A stretch of 64,000 bases of DNA, taken from assembly GCA_963969395.1 (NCBI GenBank), contig OZ017803.1:16554001-16618000 (forward strand), written 5' to 3'. Made by a program: the position numbers and the translations under genes. The DNA comes from Pseudoscleropodium purum (taxonomy: Eukaryota; Streptophyta; Bryopsida; Hypnales; Brachytheciaceae). A model generated the notes under the pieces. That model was not told the DNA's origin. It made no database searches and worked only from the letters and a program-made list of their open reading frames with translations. Of this stretch, positions 22,326 through 34,136 are shown piece by piece. Positions within the stretch are counted from its first letter, which is position 1. Every line of letters starts with the position of its first letter.

Positions 22326-25300
22326 AACGAAGAAAATAAAAAAATGGAAGAAGACTCATCTGCATCAAAGCATCGTGAATCCTGCCATTTTATTGTACAT
22401 TGAGTCAATCACCCACCTGCATGAATTACAAGCACCCTAGAACACGTATTGTCTAATTTACAGAGAACCCAAATTCTCTCCTTTCAAAATTTTAAAAACT
22501 ACTCAAAATCCCTAAAGCCTACTCAACGTTTGTTAGCAAAAGCTTTGCAAATCGCACTGACCAGTGAATGAGAGCTCAATGGATGCGTCATTCTCAAACC
22601 AAATTGGGCACACAACCACCCACATTCATTCAAAATTCAATGCAAAGTTCATGTTCACACATTACTGTGCTCACCAAAAAACAATAGGAAACAAATATAC
22701 CCTACATGCAAAGCTCTCCTGGCGCCCAGTTGTGGTAGAGAGCACTACCAATTGGTGAAGCAAACTTCAAGAATGGGAGCCTGCAACTTCTGTAAATTGG
22801 CAAAGGTAAATTGAATTTGGGGGGAGAGGTGACAACTTGCAAATACAAGACAATTGATTGGCGACAAAAGTCAGCAATGGAGATGGGGCTGAGGTGATGG
22901 AGATAGGGATAGGGTGGCTGAAAAGGCAACTACAAGGCAACACTCAGGAGATGTGAGGCGATAAATAAGGAAATTTTTTTTTCTCTTTGGGGAATTCGCC
23001 TGCCCATTTTCTTATGCAGTTTTAGGCAAAAATTTACCAATAAAAAATTCATTGGTGCCACCTAATTTGTTTCTTCTATGGCTCTTGATTGAATTTCTTG
23101 TCTTAGTTTCAAGTAAAACCCTAAATACCTAAGGCTTTTTTTGAGTTTCTAGGAGTTCACTCTAAATTGAAGAAAAAATCAACATTTTCTTAAATTGTTT
23201 CAATTTTTCTAGAATTGTAACTGTACAAATTCAAACTAGATATGTTAGAAATCACATAAAAGAGAGAACACAACAATATTACTTACGAATTGAAAGATTA
23301 TAATTTTTTTTTATTGTGAGGATATTTAAACTATGAAATTGTTCACTTAATGTATCTTCGGATTTGTTGTCTCTAGATGGTTTCATTGCCTCATAATGAT
23401 TAGGACCCTTGTTTGTGGCTCTTCTTTGTGGACTATATGGATTTCTAGAAATAGTAAGGTCTTTAACCCCTAAACGTGTCGACGTCCATTTTTTGGACGA
23501 CGAACAAAAGTGTAGGCATATAAGTCGTTTAAAAAGGTAGTTTTTCATCCCATTTTTTTTCTGGAGCATTTTGGTATTCTTGTGAGTCTATGAGTGCATG
23601 CATTGAAGTGATAGTTGTTGTCAATTTTTTTCTTCTGAAAATGGCAAAGAACACAAGTACTAAGAAACGTGCAAATTTCTGCATGATCATTGCAGAGACG
23701 CTGAAACTTTGGACAGTTCCACTTTCATGATATGTTTTTCCAACAGCTCTTCCTTGTATTGATTTACAATGTCAACAAGCATGGATGTCTTTCATAATAA
23801 TATTGGAGTTACATTACAATAGTAATATATGTACTTGTTGATGACACGCATGTTGTGCAGTTGTTGGGGCTTCCAGAAACATTGTCGCACTGACGCACTT
23901 GGCACAAGCTTAGGAAAAATTCCATTTTTTCTGGAAAAAACTTGGCATGGCAGTTGTTTCTTCATTGCACAAACTGAATTTTTTTTTGGCTCGTACTCTT
24001 CTTCCAATGGCATGATATTTGTATATGCTTTGAAGAATGCCTACATCTATGGCCTACAAAAGTTACAACTGTGGACTACAATGCTGCACTAGACATTCAA
24101 TGGCAGTATTTTCTATTCACCACATTGGTACAATGTACCATTTCTATATCCTGAAGCAAAGAGTGAGTGCTTCTTCTAGTAATGGAGCTTCTCCTTGAGA
24201 GGCACTCTTGCTTAGAATTTTTTTTTCCAATGCATAGAAGTCTAGAATAGTCATTTGATGCATTGAAGACCTTTAAGAAGCGGCCCTTGTTGTGCACCTT
24301 TTCTATGAGCATAAAAAGTAATCATAGTGAGACCTCACAAACATGTGCACATGAGATGTTATGAGAAAAACTTATGTGGTTGGAATGTGTCTTGAGAATT
24401 GTCTGTGATAGAGTTGTTCATCAACATTGTCCATTGTTTGTATCTTTTGCACTTGAATGCTTCTAGTGCATGTCCAATTGTTGTGGCTAGTATCTTCCTC
24501 AAATAGTTGTTGCAGTAGTCACTTGTGACTCCAATTTCTACTGCAATTCTACCTTCTTGTAACTATCAACAAGTAGGACATCAGTTTAGGACTTTTTGAA
24601 TAGTGTCGTATACTTAGAAGCACCACGGGACTTTTTGACTCATTTTTTACTATCTCCTAGTGTGCTCTGATACGTTTGTTAATCACAGTAGGAGGTTGCT
24701 GAGAACGTAGAGTATTGTTTAATTGTACTTCACCGCTGACACGGTTGTATAGCGATTATCTAGTTTACTTCCATCACAATATTTGAGCTTTCTGCACAGA
24801 CCTCACCTCAACGTAGCTTTCATAGCTGCTCCTTACATGTAGTATTGTATGCTTTGCCTTTCTATATGTACATGTATACAATTCACTTTGAGACGCTCTT
24901 CAGCCTCTTCTGTTGGTAACTGAAATGTTGTTGTACTAACATGGCTCTTTCGATTTTAGCATGTTAGTAGCAACACTCCCATCTGTTGTACATCCACAAG
25001 ACAGTTAGACATTGGACTTCATCGATTGGAACGACCGCATCACAAATATGACAAATTCTAGCACTGCTTGACAAAAGACATTTACTCCACATTGTAGTAA
25101 AGAGAGGGGTGAAGAGGCAAGATACACCGTGCAGTTTGAGGTACCTTTTTTGACATCATACTGCCCAAATTCTTGGTTGGCGAGAATGTGTTCCTGAAGG
25201 GCATCTTTAAGGCTTTAGTAATGATGTGAATCACGCTTTATGTGTTCTATTGTGGCCAGATGTACCTCCTTTGTAGTGTGTGTGCCAACACTACATAAGG

Positions 25301-25560
25301 ATAGCTTTGACGTAGACATCGTCGTATAGTGCTTGTTGATAGCACTAGTCGTTGTTGTCAACAACTCCCGATGACTTGGAAAACCAATGCTGCAAAGAAG
25401 TCAGTGTCGACTTACCGCACCAGTCAATTTTGTAGAATTGAGTCCACTTGTACCAGAGTTGAGAAGTCAAAAGAAGCTAGCGGCACAAAGTAGAAGCGGA
25501 AGCAGTTGGATAGCAATAATGGCGATGACATCAACTAACATGATAAGAAACTACTCATAG
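22326..25560. other. Intergenic stretch, probably old mobile-element debris
   Basis: No domain was recognised. Composition is intermediate. Short open frames (for example 23829-24092, 23279-23569) have no recognisable motif. The segment 22540-22960 may still belong to the 5' flank of the hAT-like element, but no terminal repeats were found. Confidence 0.35.
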
Positions 25561-26719
25561 AAGGGCTCTCATGCAAAGGTAGCAACACATTGTCAGTGCA
25601 TGATTCAGTAGAGAACTCAAGGATTTGCATCCCATGTCCTCCTACTCAAGCTCCAATAAACCAGACATGCGTACTTTCGTGGCAGGGCGCTCTATGGACA
25701 GTTGTTCCCACTGCTTTGGACGGCTTCAATCCATGCAGTAGCATGCCAATGCTAGTGCACATACGAGTGCATGATGTCTTGCCTCAAGAATAGCTTCAAC
25801 AACTTTCACATGGGCAGCTGCGGTGGGTGCTTGGCCTCACCATACACTCTTATGTTGATAGAAGACATGAGATCATGTACGTAGTGCTTTTAGATGATGG
25901 TAGAGAGATACACTTGCCCAACAACCAAGTCAAACTCATTTTGTTGTTAAACAAATGTGAGAACATAAATGTGAACTTGCGCACTAAAGATGGCTTGTAG
26001 CTTCAAATGCCTGCCTCTGGCCCGTCCTCACAGGCTATTGTTTACCGTGCTGAAACTTCTATGGCAACTACATGCACTGGTCAGCCCATGTTCTACATTG
26101 ATGATGAAACCTCTATTTGTGATGAAGAAGATGACTCTTGGATGGCGTAGTATGACTTTGTGACGTATGATGACGGTACTCTTTAGGAATGTGATAAAAC
26201 ACTATAGGAACTATAGTCATAGACAACGCGTCCCCCATTCCCGTCATTGTCAACACTATGTGTGGCCTCTACAGCTCATGGCGGGGAGGAGACGAGCCTG
26301 TCATTTGCAATGTGCAGTCCAATGCGTCTAAGTTGGTGAGGCAGTCCCTCTCAAACAACTCCAACGTCTTGCATGGCCGATTTTGAAGCCTTTGTACAAC
26401 ATGTACTAGTGTTTGCATGGAATCCATATCATGCAGACGATGCGAGCATGAGAGATCAGAGCTTTTCAACCTTACCAAAGGATGTGGCCATGTGATGGAG
26501 GGTGTATAGTATCATGTATAAGTTCAATTTCACTCCATCGACAATACAAGCTTTACAAGAAAATAGAGAGGCCGGTGGCTTGGCTCCAATACAAACGACT
26601 GTTTCTAATGCCGTTGGAATGTAGGATGGTATAGTACTATAGTTCCTGCCTTGGCTTCCACATCATGCTAGTCTCGTGTTATTGTAGAAGGCACCAAGTT
26701 CAAATTGCGGACAAAGTTT
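25560..26719 (+). pseudogene. Degenerate coding-like stretch upstream of the LINE, possible 5' part of the piggyBac element
   Basis: One plus-strand frame from 25590 reads through about 190 codons with only a few stops (25794-25796 TAG, then further TAGs). It includes YVVLLDDGREIHLPNNQVKL and a downstream acidic patch (DDETSICDEEDDSWM). It lies on the same strand as the piggyBac transposase that resumes beyond the LINE insertion. The LINE target duplication joins this stretch to that transposase side. I do not recognise the protein itself, so the link is inferred from position. Confidence 0.35.
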
Positions 26720-27081
26720 TTTTTCTTTTTGATACAAATAAAGGAATACCTTTATTACAAGAGATAAATATAGAAACCCAATCGCAGGCAGCCTGGGAAT
26801 ATAGTTAGAGAGCAAGAAAATGAGACCAAACTACGTCAATAAGAACCAAGCCAAGGATGAGCGATGAAGCCATTGAGTTCCTGGTCCATAACATCTATAG
26901 AGGCTAGAAGAAAAATCTAGCATGGGGCCCAGCAAGGGCCCATTGGGGGGGCCCTTCAACCATGGTGGCAATGACATCGTTTCAGCACCATCAGTGCTCA
27001 AACTTCTAATAGACGATAATGACAGTGTGAAATTGTTTCGTAACTACGGCCTTACACTTGTCCCAATCACTGTGGCCATAG

Positions 27082-28900
27082 TCAACCAGATCCAACTAGA
27101 TACGTTGGAGTTGTTTGGTTCACCTCCATGAGGCACCCGTTGAATACCATGTCGTTTTTCTTGATCCAGAGTGTCCAAAAGATGACTGATCTCAGAACCA
27201 ACCAAATGCCACTAATGGCATTGAATTTCCTCAAGACTTGATTAGAAAAAATCCCTTGCTTCCATGTCAAAGGTTGCCAAGGTCCTCGAGTGTCTTTTGC
27301 AGTCACAAGAGAGTTGACAATGTGAATGCCCCATTGCCATGCCTGTTGAGCGGCGAGGCATTCCCAAAACCTGTGTAGGATTGATTCGTATAAGTGCCGA
27401 GGGCAAACTGGGCAACTAGTGGAGATAAAGCTTTGGATGTATCCGCGCCACGCATTAATAGCTACATGAGCCCAACCTCCTTGGATGTTCTTTGCTTGGT
27501 CCAAACTATCCGCCACCTGAGTTTGTAGGATAATGGGAGCACTCCTTTCTACTTGCGAGCAATTATGTCTGGTATGGTGTGTTTCTCCCCTAGTAGGTTG
27601 TGCCCTAGCTTAGCGGTGTAGTTCAAGAAAGGTGTGGAGCCTTGGGAACTAGGCCACGCCTACCTCTACGGGTCCCAAGCCAATTTGTCTATTCACCCGT
27701 AATACAGATGGATGCATGTCTTTGCGGCTCCACAATGGATATTGGCAACTCGTATTTGATGGAATGATCCTTGGCATATAGTAACAAAGAGATCACCCTA
27801 GGCTGGTAGGGCCTTTGGATGTTGGGGAACGAGCGTACCAAATGCAAGTAGGATAGTCCATGTTTTGAGGGCGATGACGAGGATCCATACCTATATCGAG
27901 CCATCAATTGATATTGCTAGGTCCAGATGAGCCTACATGACCAACTTTGGGGTATCTGCTTGCTCGAACTGGAAGCAATCCAGCCACTCAGTGTCGGGTA
28001 CCAACTCATAAGGAGATTCCTCCAAGCCGCTTAGAGTGATCGAATTGAAGCATCCTAGACTTTACTTTCCCCAGGGAGCAGACCAAACTAAGTTGTTCCG
28101 TTTCCAATCGTGAGGAATCTCAAGCCATTCCACACATCTAATCGAGAGTAGGCCCTCCTTATGTAGTTGAGCTGCTTGAGCGCGAGCAAAGCCTGGTCCA
28201 ATTTGACGGAAGAATGGTGACCACCAAAATGACTCACTTAACAATTCCTCAAGTAAGGTTGGTTGTATAGGTATCAAGTTCCCTACCAACTATCGCCAAG
28301 CTGAACCAACCCAACTCCATATTTTGGACCCTTATTTTGCTTGAAACTTGGGTAGTGTAAAATATTCAAGACTAGGAACCCATTTTTCCTTACTATATGG
28401 CTGAAAATGTGTAAGTTTGAAGCTTAAGAGTACATGTAGGTTGGAGACATTGGGTTTGTAGGCCTTGAGAATCCATTTCGCTAAGAGAACTATTAGGGCA
28501 TCAATGGGGTTGACTAGACCTAATCCGCCTTTGGCCTTACTCTAGCAACATTGAAGCCACAAGACCTTTGCCCTAGTTTGGTGCAAGGAGCCAAACTATA
28601 TATAATTTTCGATTGCACTTTTACATTTTTGCACTCCTAGCATTGTCCTTGTCCAGATGGCTAGAAATAAATAGAAGGAGGAGAGTAAAACATGGTTCAC
28701 TACGATCGAGCGGCCTACGGTATTATTCTTAACTGTGCACCAAAACTCCAATTTGTGGTAAATCTTGTCAATGATAAATTGGTCAATGTTGGTCGTACTC
28801 AAAGTTAGCCCAAATATGGACCCCAACAATTTTCTAATGCTGCCTTCATTAGCCCATATAATCCGTAGTTGGTTTGTCCAACATGGTCATCTTTGTCCAT
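27082..28900 (-). pseudogene. LINE ORF2 C-terminal part with zf-RVT-like Cys/His tail
   Basis: Broken frames continue ORF2 past the MITE. The segment 28829-28596 contains GRSIVVNHVLLSSFYLFLAIW, fitting the 'GR..L.N.VL.S..YY....W' pattern that follows RT in plant LINEs. The segment 27516-27082 contains CPVCPRHLYESILHRFWEC, the zf-RVT signature (C..C...E...H....C). Stops and shifts separate the pieces. Confidence 0.75.
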
Positions 28901-28993
28901 CTTGAGACTACCAATAGCCGCAAGATTTCTTCCAGTTTAGGATCAAACTGGATCTTAAACAAAAGTAGTTGAGGGTGTAAATTGTGCCTTTAA

Positions 28994-29233
28994 CAGGATT
29001 GACAGGACGGTCGGACGTCCGGGACGTTTGGACGCGAACGCTGTGTCCGCAACGTTCGCTGACATTCGCGGTCCCGGCGGACGCAACGTCCACCTGTCCC
29101 CCCGTCCGCCCCGCCCATCCGCCTTCCGACGGCGGGAGGGACGCTGCGTCCGCTGGCGTCCGTGAGGACGGACATCCGGATGTCCGGGTTACGGACGCTA
29201 TTTTGGGGCGGACGTACTGATTTGTCAACCCTA
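28994..29233. mobile_element. GC-rich hAT-type MITE (240 bp) inside the LINE
   Basis: The element is flanked by an 8-bp target duplication with one mismatch (GCCTTTAA at 28986-28993, GCCTCTAA at 29234-29241). The ends are CAGGATTGACA and, reversed, TAGGGTTGACA. An 8-bp duplication with C/TAGGG-type ends is typical of hAT elements. It is extremely GC- and CpG-rich compared with everything around it, and is dominated by the words GGACG and CGTCC on both strands. Open frames in it (about 78-106 codons) arise from this composition and are not genes. Confidence 0.8.
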
Positions 29234-29302
29234 GCCTCTAACAACATCCTCCTCCCCCAGTAATGTCATTGAGGTGTGATTTGTATATTGTACTATGACC
29301 TA

Positions 29303-30351
29303 CTATTTGTCTTCCATAGGTAGTTGGATCCCTTTGATGGTGCCATTAAGAGTGCCAAGTTTGGCCATGGAGTTCAAGACTTTAGTAATGATGAGGAAGA
29401 GGTAGGGGGCTAGTAGGGACCCTTGACGAACACCTCTTTGCAATAAAAAGGAGGGAGAATAAGCCCCATTCACTTTGACTGATACCTTTGCATTTTGAAA
29501 CAATAATTTAACCATAGCAATGAATTTGATTGGGAATTCCATTGTGGCCATTGCTCTGAAGAGGAATCCAAGGTCAACCATGTCATAAGCTTTGCTAAAG
29601 TCGAGTTTCAAGAAGACCACGGGTTGTCCAGAGTGGATTGCCCAATCTAGAGATTTGTATATGAGGAGAATGTAGTCCAAGATAAACCTCATTGGCAAAA
29701 AAGCCGATTGATCAAGAGAAATGATTTCCATCAATATTGGCTGCAGTCGAAGTTGAAGGCTTTCGCAAAGATTTTGTAAGCTACATTCAACAATGTGATT
29801 GGATGCCAATTGGATAGTTTTTCCTTCTCACTGCCTTTATGTATGAGGGAGATAAGGCCTTTGGTGATACCTAGTGGCATTACCTCCGTTTGCACCACTT
29901 AAGTAATCATTGTGAAGTAGTCATCCTTGATCATGTCCTAGTATACTTTGAAGAATCCGGTAATGACTCCATTCGGGTCGGGAGCCTTATTGGTGTCCAT
30001 ATCTTTCAATGTCGTGCCTAATTCTTCGAGACCAATGGGGCTCTTGAGGGAGGTTTGTAAGGCTTGGGATACCCTGTCCGCAACTCCTCTAAGGCAAAAT
30101 CTCTCAACCCCTTCTTGTGTTGGAGATTGGGGCAATGCCGTGTATAAATTGGCATAATATTCGGAGCAAACACGTTCAAGGTTGGCTTGCTTGGAGTGGA
30201 AGGAGCTGTCTACAACTTCCAATGATGTAATACGGGAGCCCACTCCTTGGTCTTTGTGGGCTTGGAAGAACTCTTTAGAGCAAGCATCCCCAACCTTCTT
30301 CTGTCTAATCCTATTGTGGATCTTAAAGCCAGCAATATAATTTTTCTCCAC
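29303..30351 (-). pseudogene. LINE reverse transcriptase domain, catalytically dead
   Basis: The segment 30351-29938 carries the pre-RT region and the first RT motifs (MDTNKAPDPNGVITGFFKVY, matching the 'KAPGPDG....F...' pattern). The segment 29809-29303 carries SLDQSAFLPMRFILDYILL, LDFSKAYDMVDLGFLF (first catalytic Asp kept) and VRQGSLLAPYLFLI. The downstream YADD box reads YTNH (29276-29290), so activity is lost. The polymerase would copy element RNA at nicked chromosomal DNA during insertion. Confidence 0.85.
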
Positions 30352-30399
30352 TTGGCCTAGTTTCTCTCCTACTGCATTGAGGTTGTCTTGGAGGGTGCC

Positions 30400-32940
30400 A
30401 CAAGTGGGATCCTCTTATAGAGCCTCCACCGCCTCCGCTAATTGTGAGCGGAGATGTGCTTCTACAATCCTTTGTGTCTCTGCTTCTCCTACACAATAAT
30501 ACTTGTAAAACTTCACCACTTGTTGCAATTTCTAGAAAAAACCCTTGGTAGGGTTGGAGGACCAAATGTGTTCAATTTGTTGCCACACCTTAGGGGCCTC
30601 AAGGTACCTTGAACTCATTTTGTATGTTGACTTCCTCAGAGGTGAGGCTTGTAAGATGAATTTTTCCCATACTATTAAGTGATCTTAGTGATTATTGTCT
30701 CTTCAAATGAAATATTTAGTTGTTGAGTTAGACTGTCTTCCTAGATGTATAGGTAAGTAGATACGGTCCAAACAAGCCAAGATCCTCATCCCATCCATTC
30801 TACAATTATCCCAATTGAATTTGATGGGATTGGACCTTGGAAAGTGGTCACATAGGTGAAGAGCTCTAAGAAGTTGATTAAAAACCCTTTGCTCTTCTTG
30901 GGAGTGATTTTCTACACCAATTAGATTTGTCACTACAAGTCTCTACAAAGTTCCAATCCCCACATAGAAACTAGTAACAATTGTTAGGGAGGTTGGCCGG
31001 TAATTCGCCCTATAGCTCAACTTGCTCACTCTCTATAATGGAAGCATAAACGTTCAGGATTTCAATATCCCTCTCGAGGGTGCCACTGAGCCTGACCCAC
31101 TAAGCTCTTCTACAACATGAGTATCCTGAGGAGGTTACTAGGTATTGTATAAATGGTCACACCCATAAGCAAACTCCCCCTTTCCCGGCTCCCACATCAC
31201 CTACATCATGACTATATCCTACTACAGCTTCTTTTCCATAGAATGTTGCATGAGGCCAAATAGCCTTGCCAAAATTTGTCAATCAAGTCCCTCTAAGTTT
31301 ATGCTTCTGAAAGCAAAGGAATTCTAAACTAGAGGTCAAGGTCCAATAGTAGTTCTTGACTACATCCCATTTTCTAGTGTCGTTAACTCCTTGGAGGTTT
31401 TGAGATAGGATTGTAACTTTCATATCAAATAATGGAAGATGGTGGAAATACTAGTGGACCCTATGGTACCTCTCTTGCTTCGTCTTCCCTTGGTATGTCT
31501 TGTCCACTAGTGCCTTGTCAACTAGGTATCTTCCTCTTACTCAATAAAACAGAGGTCCAATGTTTGTGTACTGATTTGGAGATGTCCACCCTTCGATGGA
31601 GCTAGAAGTCTATGAGTCTCTTGGGCAGCAAGGTTTGGTATCCAATGAAGGCATATGGGTCAAAATTTTCTCTATACCATTCTACAAAATCCATTTGTGC
31701 CCCTTTTGAGAGAGTTACGTTGACCATGATGTTGACCCTATGTCTTGGTTCCTTGATGCATTCTTTCTTCTATTAATGCCACCTGTTGTTGGTCAGTACC
31801 GTTATGGAGCAAGGGACTCAAGTTTGTGAGTAGAATGCCCTCTTGGCTTCCACAAGAGGCTGAACCAGATGGTTCAGGGGCTGCCCCATTTAGGTCAAGT
31901 AGTTTCCTTGTTGGGGCCTATGGAGGTGGTGCTACCAACTCATTAGTTTCCTCCGTAGACTGTCTAGTGGTGAGGTCATGTCCAACTAGTATGGGTGCAT
32001 GGCCTATGGATGAGGCAAGGGGCATGTGGCTTGTGACTTCCGTATGCTCCATCCATGCTTGGTCATGGCCTGTCGATATGCCCTGGTACAAATCACCGAG
32101 GAGAGATAACTCATCACTCGTACTTTGGACCACCTTCTCTATTGTCGCCTCTACTAATTATCTTTTCTCTAGGGCCAAGTCCATCGGTCCCTCTTCCCCT
32201 TGTATTATGTCGCATTTGCCTTCTCTCTCCTCTATGGTGTTGGGCTTGCCGACTACCCCTCATATGGCTCCACTTGTTGTCCTGCATGTTGATCGGTCCA
32301 CCACACCTGTTGCTAGCAACATACATAGGCTCTATTGGCCCGTCCGGTTGCAAGTTGGGGCTTCTTGATCGACGAGCCGATAAGTCAACCGGAGTGCGGT
32401 GTCGCACTTGAGGCTGGGTATTTGCTCCAACTAACTAAGGACAAAGGGGTTGGTTTGACGCCATTGGGGTTGGGGACGAGTGACGGGATTCTAAAGACAA
32501 GTCCTCTAAGACTACAACCCACATACTGTTGATTAACAATTTTGCTCTCATGTGGCATTTTTGAACCTAATTCGTAACATACTTGGGACCTCTTGATTTT
32601 GGACCATGCTTGACCTTCTCCCAATTTTTCCACTCGTATTCTAGAGTCTACCATGAGTCCGCTTCTTGAAAGTTACCTATTGGTGTTACTTTTGAATTCA
32701 TAGACGAGGCTTTTGAACTAGCCTGAGAATTCGGCCCATATCTTGAGGCTTCCGACTGTAGGCCGGGCAGGTCTTGCTGTGGATTTCCTACCGTAGTGGA
32801 TGGTCTTGGGGTGTTTACCCTTGGCCTTCCACCATCTGCTAAATTGTCAAGTAGTTTGCTGTTAGTTGGCTTGCCTAATCAAGGAATCTACACCAATTAA
32901 GGTGCCTCCAACACTGCTCCTAGCTGAAGCACCTCTCTAC
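30400..32940 (-). pseudogene. LINE 5' part of ORF2, degraded endonuclease region
   Basis: Broken minus-strand frames lie between ORF1 and the reverse transcriptase. The clearest piece is 30933-30703, containing NWDNCRMDGMRILACLDRIY. This matches the 'F.W.N.R......RLDRFL' element late in LINE apurinic-type endonucleases, with the catalytic neighbourhood degraded. The part 32940-31400 has compositional bias and no recognisable motif; it may be the linker between ORF1 and ORF2. Confidence 0.5.
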
Positions 32941-32982
32941 CACTAAAGTTGGATGTCTGCTCCCGTCCTTCTTGCAAGCCAA

Positions 32983-33948
32983 TTAGGGTACCACTTCTCC
33001 CCTAGGGTCCTGTCTATCTTTTGCCGCCTCCTTCGGTCTCCTTGGCACCACCAGATAATCCTTGACGAGATGGTCTGTTTGAAGGCAGCAGCGACATCGA
33101 ATGGGGAGATGGTAGTAATCAACGATGATAACTTCCTCCTTCCTAGTGAGCCCATTCATTGCAGCAATGTGTATTTTCCATTCCACACCAATCTTTAAGC
33201 CCAGGCAAAATCTCTAGTTGGCTATGTATTGATTCTTCTTGTTAATTTCAAGCACTTTTCCAATCCCAACAGCAATTTCGTTTACCACTTCCAATAGTTC
33301 GTGTGACACTTCTTTCAATGTCATCCAAGTGAGGACTTGGAGGCCCTTTAGCTTGGCGGCTTTGAAGCCCGGTGTCCACAATTGAAGAATGCAAGTACCC
33401 CATTGGAACTGATGGGGCATCGGTATAAACATCTTTTGGGTGACCGTAGGTTGCTTTGTAATGATTTGAAAAAAGCCCCTCTCAAGATCCCTTCCTAGTC
33501 CCATCCAATCTCCAACAGTCATTTGAAGATTGTGAATCCATAGCAAGAGAACTTCATTGAAGATTTTGCCTCCATCAAAGTACGCAACTATTGCATGCTT
33601 CAAGAGATGCTCAGTATCACGTTTCATAATATCTTGATTGATTTCCACAACTTCAATATTGTTATTTAGTAAAAACCTAGAGTAGCTTCGTGAGAATCCA
33701 GCAGGCAACTCTTCCCCCAGTTTTGCAATTGTTGGATGGAAGAGATCATATTTATCCATATTTTTAAGAGTGGCTACAAGCTTTGATTCCACTTGGCCTT
33801 CATTGCGGAGCGTTGCAGCCCTACCTTGTACCACTTCAACTGTCATTAGAGCCACCAGAGCATGCGCTAATCTGATGGAATTTGTGTATGACACCATAAT
33901 ATGAACTCGGAGTGTGAAAACCCTAATCCTAAATGACCATGTCTCCAC
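32983..33948 (-). pseudogene. LINE ORF1 (DUF4283-like gag protein plus CCHC-type knuckle)
   Basis: A single frame of about 320 codons is broken only by one TAG at 33216-33214. Before the break, the protein has the pattern of plant LINE ORF1 (DUF4283-like), including QFQWGTCILQLWTPGF, close to the usual 'W..G......WTP.F' segment. After it comes the knuckle region LPIRCRCCLQTDHLVKDYLV. The spacing fits a zf-CCHC_4 motif, but the last cysteine and glycine positions are altered. The protein would bind the element's RNA. It is probably a recent loss, because one change would restore the frame. Confidence 0.65.
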
Positions 33949-34136
33949 CCATACAGTCTACATTTGCTTCAGAAAAGTCTACGAAAAAGTATGCGAGCCC
34001 ATGCTCCCTCTAGTAACAGATTGGAATCAAAGTTAAGAACTCTAGCGCAATGGATCTACAATCAACCACCCCTCGGCAAGCCTGTCTCAAGGTTGTACAT
34101 GTGGAGCTTCATCGCACCTCATTTTGGACAAAGTTT

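Larger units (their letters stand above)
26720..34125 (-). mobile_element. Full-length but decayed L1-type LINE retrotransposon
   Basis: The element reads 5' to 3' on the minus strand and is bounded by an 11-bp direct repeat, GGACAAAGTTT (26709-26719 and 34126-34136). The poly-A tail appears as a T-run right after the left repeat. Order on the minus strand: ORF1 with a gag-like domain and zinc knuckle (33948-32983), a long degraded linker and endonuclease region, reverse transcriptase (30351-29303), connection region, and a Cys/His zf-RVT tail (27516-27082). Many stops and shifts are present. A GC-rich hAT MITE (28994-29233) interrupts it downstream of the reverse transcriptase. At 7.4 kb the length fits a complete plant L1-type element. 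Confidence 0.85.

Noticed and set aside
28908..29247. Overlapping frames of 78-106 codons near 29 kb
   Set aside because: Produced by the GC-rich MITE, where stops are rare. All frames are open.
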